Shown here: positions 62,401 through 64,000 of the stretch, piece after piece
How positions within the stretch are numbered: position 1 is the first letter of the stretch
Layout: the number at the start of each line of letters is the position of its first letter
Assembly: GCA_948567375.1 (NCBI GenBank)
Contig: OX419758.1
Span: 41,989,473-42,053,472 of the forward strand
Direction: 5' to 3'
DNA from: Lunularia cruciata
Lineage: Eukaryota > Streptophyta > Marchantiopsida > Lunulariales > Lunulariaceae
DNA length: 64,000 nt
Program-made: the position numbers and the translations under genes
Notes under the pieces: model-generated
Told to the model about the DNA's origin: nothing
Seen by the model: the letters and a program-made list of their open reading frames with translations, nothing else
The model's database searches: none

Positions 62401-62850
62401 AGCCTATGGAATAGACGTGGACATGGAAAACTAGTCTCAAATAACCCCAAAATGCAACCCGCCTGAGAAGCTAACCACTCCCACGACTCGATCGGTATCC
62501 CTGGAACGATCAACGAAGGTATAGAAGAAGCGTGCGTAATCCCGAGTGTCACTGCTGTCGATGTGGTCGCTCGTCTCACGTGGGCATCCCAAGTGGTCCA
62601 ATCATAGTCCTTGTGCATCCTTCCCACATGGGTCTTTACCCCTTGCGAGGTAAAGCGTCGGTGACACACCGGGCATGGTGTATCCCGACCCGCTCTAGGC
62701 GACCCCACATGGGAAGGTGTAGCCATGGCTAGCACAAGAATAATGATAGTAACACATGATACTCCTTTCCATATCTCCCCATATCTGCAAAACCACAACC
62801 CCTCACATCCCAACTCACATAAGAAAACAATCTCTCTCACAACCCTAAAA
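59475..62850 (-). mobile_element. Nearly complete R2-like non-LTR retrotransposon
   Basis: Minus strand, about 3.4 kb. The 3' end is at about 59,475 (tail with GGGGCTTAGCCCC and CGGTCGCCTTTT), and one long coding region runs from 62,726 to 59,560. The 5' limit is unclear; sequence from 62,850 to about 63,200 may be 5' UTR or host DNA. There are no LTRs and no apurinic endonuclease. It is the template for recognising the truncated copies at 0.9, 3-5, 15.3-16.8, 18.2 and 58.5-59.3 kb. Confidence 0.85.
59560..62726 (-). pseudogene. R2-like ORF: zinc finger, RT, CCHC, restriction-like endonuclease
   Basis: One protein of about 1,055 residues with one frameshift and one stop. The start ATG is at 62,726 (MATPSHVGSPRAGRDTPCP); longer upstream starts exist but lack motifs. 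A C2H2 finger spans residues 18-38 (CPVCHRRFTSQGVKTHVGRM, then H; C18, C21, H33, H38). RT comprises GIRPIAIGEIFLRLVSRTI, VVLQVDVENAFNSISRA, GTRQGDPLGG and the catalytic box SLADDTHIVG. A CCHC motif near 60,225 reads TCECGSTLDAAAVHMTRC. The endonuclease has ADLYLVRDDQVTVADVVVTD then AAAGRKVSKYRGM (D...D...K..KY of RLE). The frameshift lies at about 61,294-61,299, just after GDPLGG (one base missing in a T run). The stop is TGA at 60,513-60,511, where CGA or similar is expected. RT and RLE would cut the target and copy element RNA into it. Confidence 0.85.
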
Positions 62851-63217
62851 TCTATAAACTCTCATAATTTTCAATTTCCGTCTCCAAAATTTTCAAATTA
62901 AATTCCCATGGAACTTAATCATGAAAACCCAGAGATTAGAAATGAAAATTCACAACCCATCACTCTCAATGTATAATAATCACTCTCAACCCTAAAAAAA
63001 CTAAAAAACTTCATAACTTTCTACTCCATTCTCCATAGTCTTCAATCTAGGTGCCAATGGAACCGAAATTGAAAAACGAAGAGAATAGTCTATTCACTCG
63101 AAGGCTACATGCTAGAGAGCACTCAGATTTTATCAAAATAGTCTCACGTCTCTCCCTTTCCTCTCTCGTCTCCACACTCTCCCCGCAGCTCCTCCCGCAG
63201 CTCCGGACACGAGGTAG
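62851..63217. other. AT-rich sequence upstream of the R2-like ORF
   Basis: It probably includes the element's 5' UTR. No motif or target duplication was found that would fix the boundary. Confidence 0.4.
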
Positions 63218-63559
63218 CGAAAATGTCTAGGAAAGGAAAGCGGTCAAGAGGAAAGACAATGCTACAGTGACCAAATTGAAGAGGTCTTCACATTAGTACT
63301 TCAGAATCTTCATGAGCTTCGAGAGGCAAGATTGATGCTGAACGTTTTAGATTGCTTTAGCCAACCTGAGCTTGGGAAAAATCCCTGGCCGATGGACTCG
63401 AGTCTTGTTTTTCCAGATTTTTATAATAATGTTTTTGTTTCCTTTACAGTTGATAACTTAGATCGTCGTCCTATTTGTTGGCATCAGTACTGCCGTCGAG
63501 AGCAAAACTTAAATGAACCAGACACTGTGATAATTATCACAATATACAGTATACTATGA
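63218..63559 (+). other. Unrecognised open frame of about 114 codons, possible exon
   Basis: The plus-strand frame after a TAG at 63,215 reads EEVFTLVLQNLHELREARLM, then DCFSQPELGKNPWPMDSSLV. It continues DRRPICWHQYCRREQNLNEP to a stop at 63,559. The composition looks protein-like and there is a splice-acceptor-like 'cctttacag' at about 63,442-63,450, but I recognise no family. It could be an exon of a gene continuing to the right or a chance frame. Confidence 0.2.
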
Positions 63560-64000
63560 AATCTAATTTGTTGTGTTCATCATTTGAGCTCAAAGTACGC
63601 CATAGCGGACCATCCTCAGGACACCCATCCTTATTCTAAAGATTCGGTCTAAATTCCAAGAATATTCCGTCCGGAGAACAATAACAACTCCGCCGTGGTT
63701 ATAAAGAGAGAGTTCCAACAGTCAGACTTCATGACTCAGTGTATAAATCAGGGAATCTGACCTTCTCTTTCATTTCCACGATATGCTCGAGAAACATCTT
63801 GTTTAAGGTAATCTCTCAAGCAGAATCTGTCAATCTAGCAAAAAGACATAAGATATTTCCTCCGAACACTTGCAGTGTAAAACAAATTCCTTCAATTTAG
63901 CCTGAGGATTCAACTCACTGGACCCTCATGCTAATCAGCATAATTTGATTCTGTTGTGCCATGGTTAAGTTCAAGGACATACCAACACCCTCGACATGCT
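63560..64000. other. No recognised gene at the right edge
   Basis: Only short frames; nothing assigned. Confidence 0.4.

Noticed and set aside
62726..62840. Upstream in-frame start of the R2-like protein at 62,840
   Set aside because: The extra 38 residues are hydrophobic and carry no motif; the ATG at 62,726 directly precedes the zinc-finger region. Kept only as an alternative.

Overview
This is nuclear DNA from a land plant. The evidence is spliced genes with GT-AG introns, a plant class I (membrane-anchored) formin, a plant-type MZT1/GIP1 gene, and plant-type Ty3/Gypsy, FAR1/MULE and non-LTR retroelements with initiator-Met-tRNA-like primer sites. A seed-free plant such as a bryophyte would fit, but that lineage call is a guess: nothing here fixes the species.

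Layout. 1-31.5 kb is a transposon graveyard. It opens with the 5' end of a minus-strand Ty3/Gypsy element whose LTR sits in the tail of an R2-like non-LTR element. A badly decayed R2-like copy (about 2.9-4.9 kb) follows. Next is a chain of one Gypsy family in which neighbouring units share LTRs (6.2-14.7 kb), then a 5'-truncated R2-like copy (15.3-16.8 kb) and a further tail (18.2 kb). A MULE/FAR1-type transposase (19.1-31.5 kb) has been split by a second Gypsy element of about 9.7 kb, which itself holds a solo LTR. The MULE is split again by a 733-bp insertion with short inverted ends and a 10-bp target duplication. 31.5-49 kb is low in recognisable repeats. It contains two ordered sets of short minus-strand frames resembling bulb-type (G-type) lectin domains, and a striking foldback at 42,988-43,086 plus two hairpins near 41.9 kb. 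49-57 kb is the clear genic part: MZT1 on the plus strand and a five-exon class I formin on the minus strand, convergent. A 38-bp piece identical to the 5' end of plastid/bacterial 16S rRNA lies between them. 57.8-63 kb holds a promoter-side tandem repeat, then a pile-up of R2-like elements. These include a 5'-truncated copy with a clean 14-bp target duplication and a nearly complete minus-strand copy with one frameshift and one stop.

How it fits together. The two confident host genes are cytoskeletal: MZT1 helps recruit gamma-tubulin complexes for microtubule nucleation, and the formin nucleates actin at the membrane. Most of the rest is transposon biology. The strongest signals for follow-up are the R2-like family (N-terminal zinc finger, RT, CCHC and restriction-like endonuclease in one protein), the Gypsy LTR promoter packed with heat-shock-element arrays just upstream of a TATA box, and the miRNA-like foldback. 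All family assignments come from reading motifs; no database search was run.
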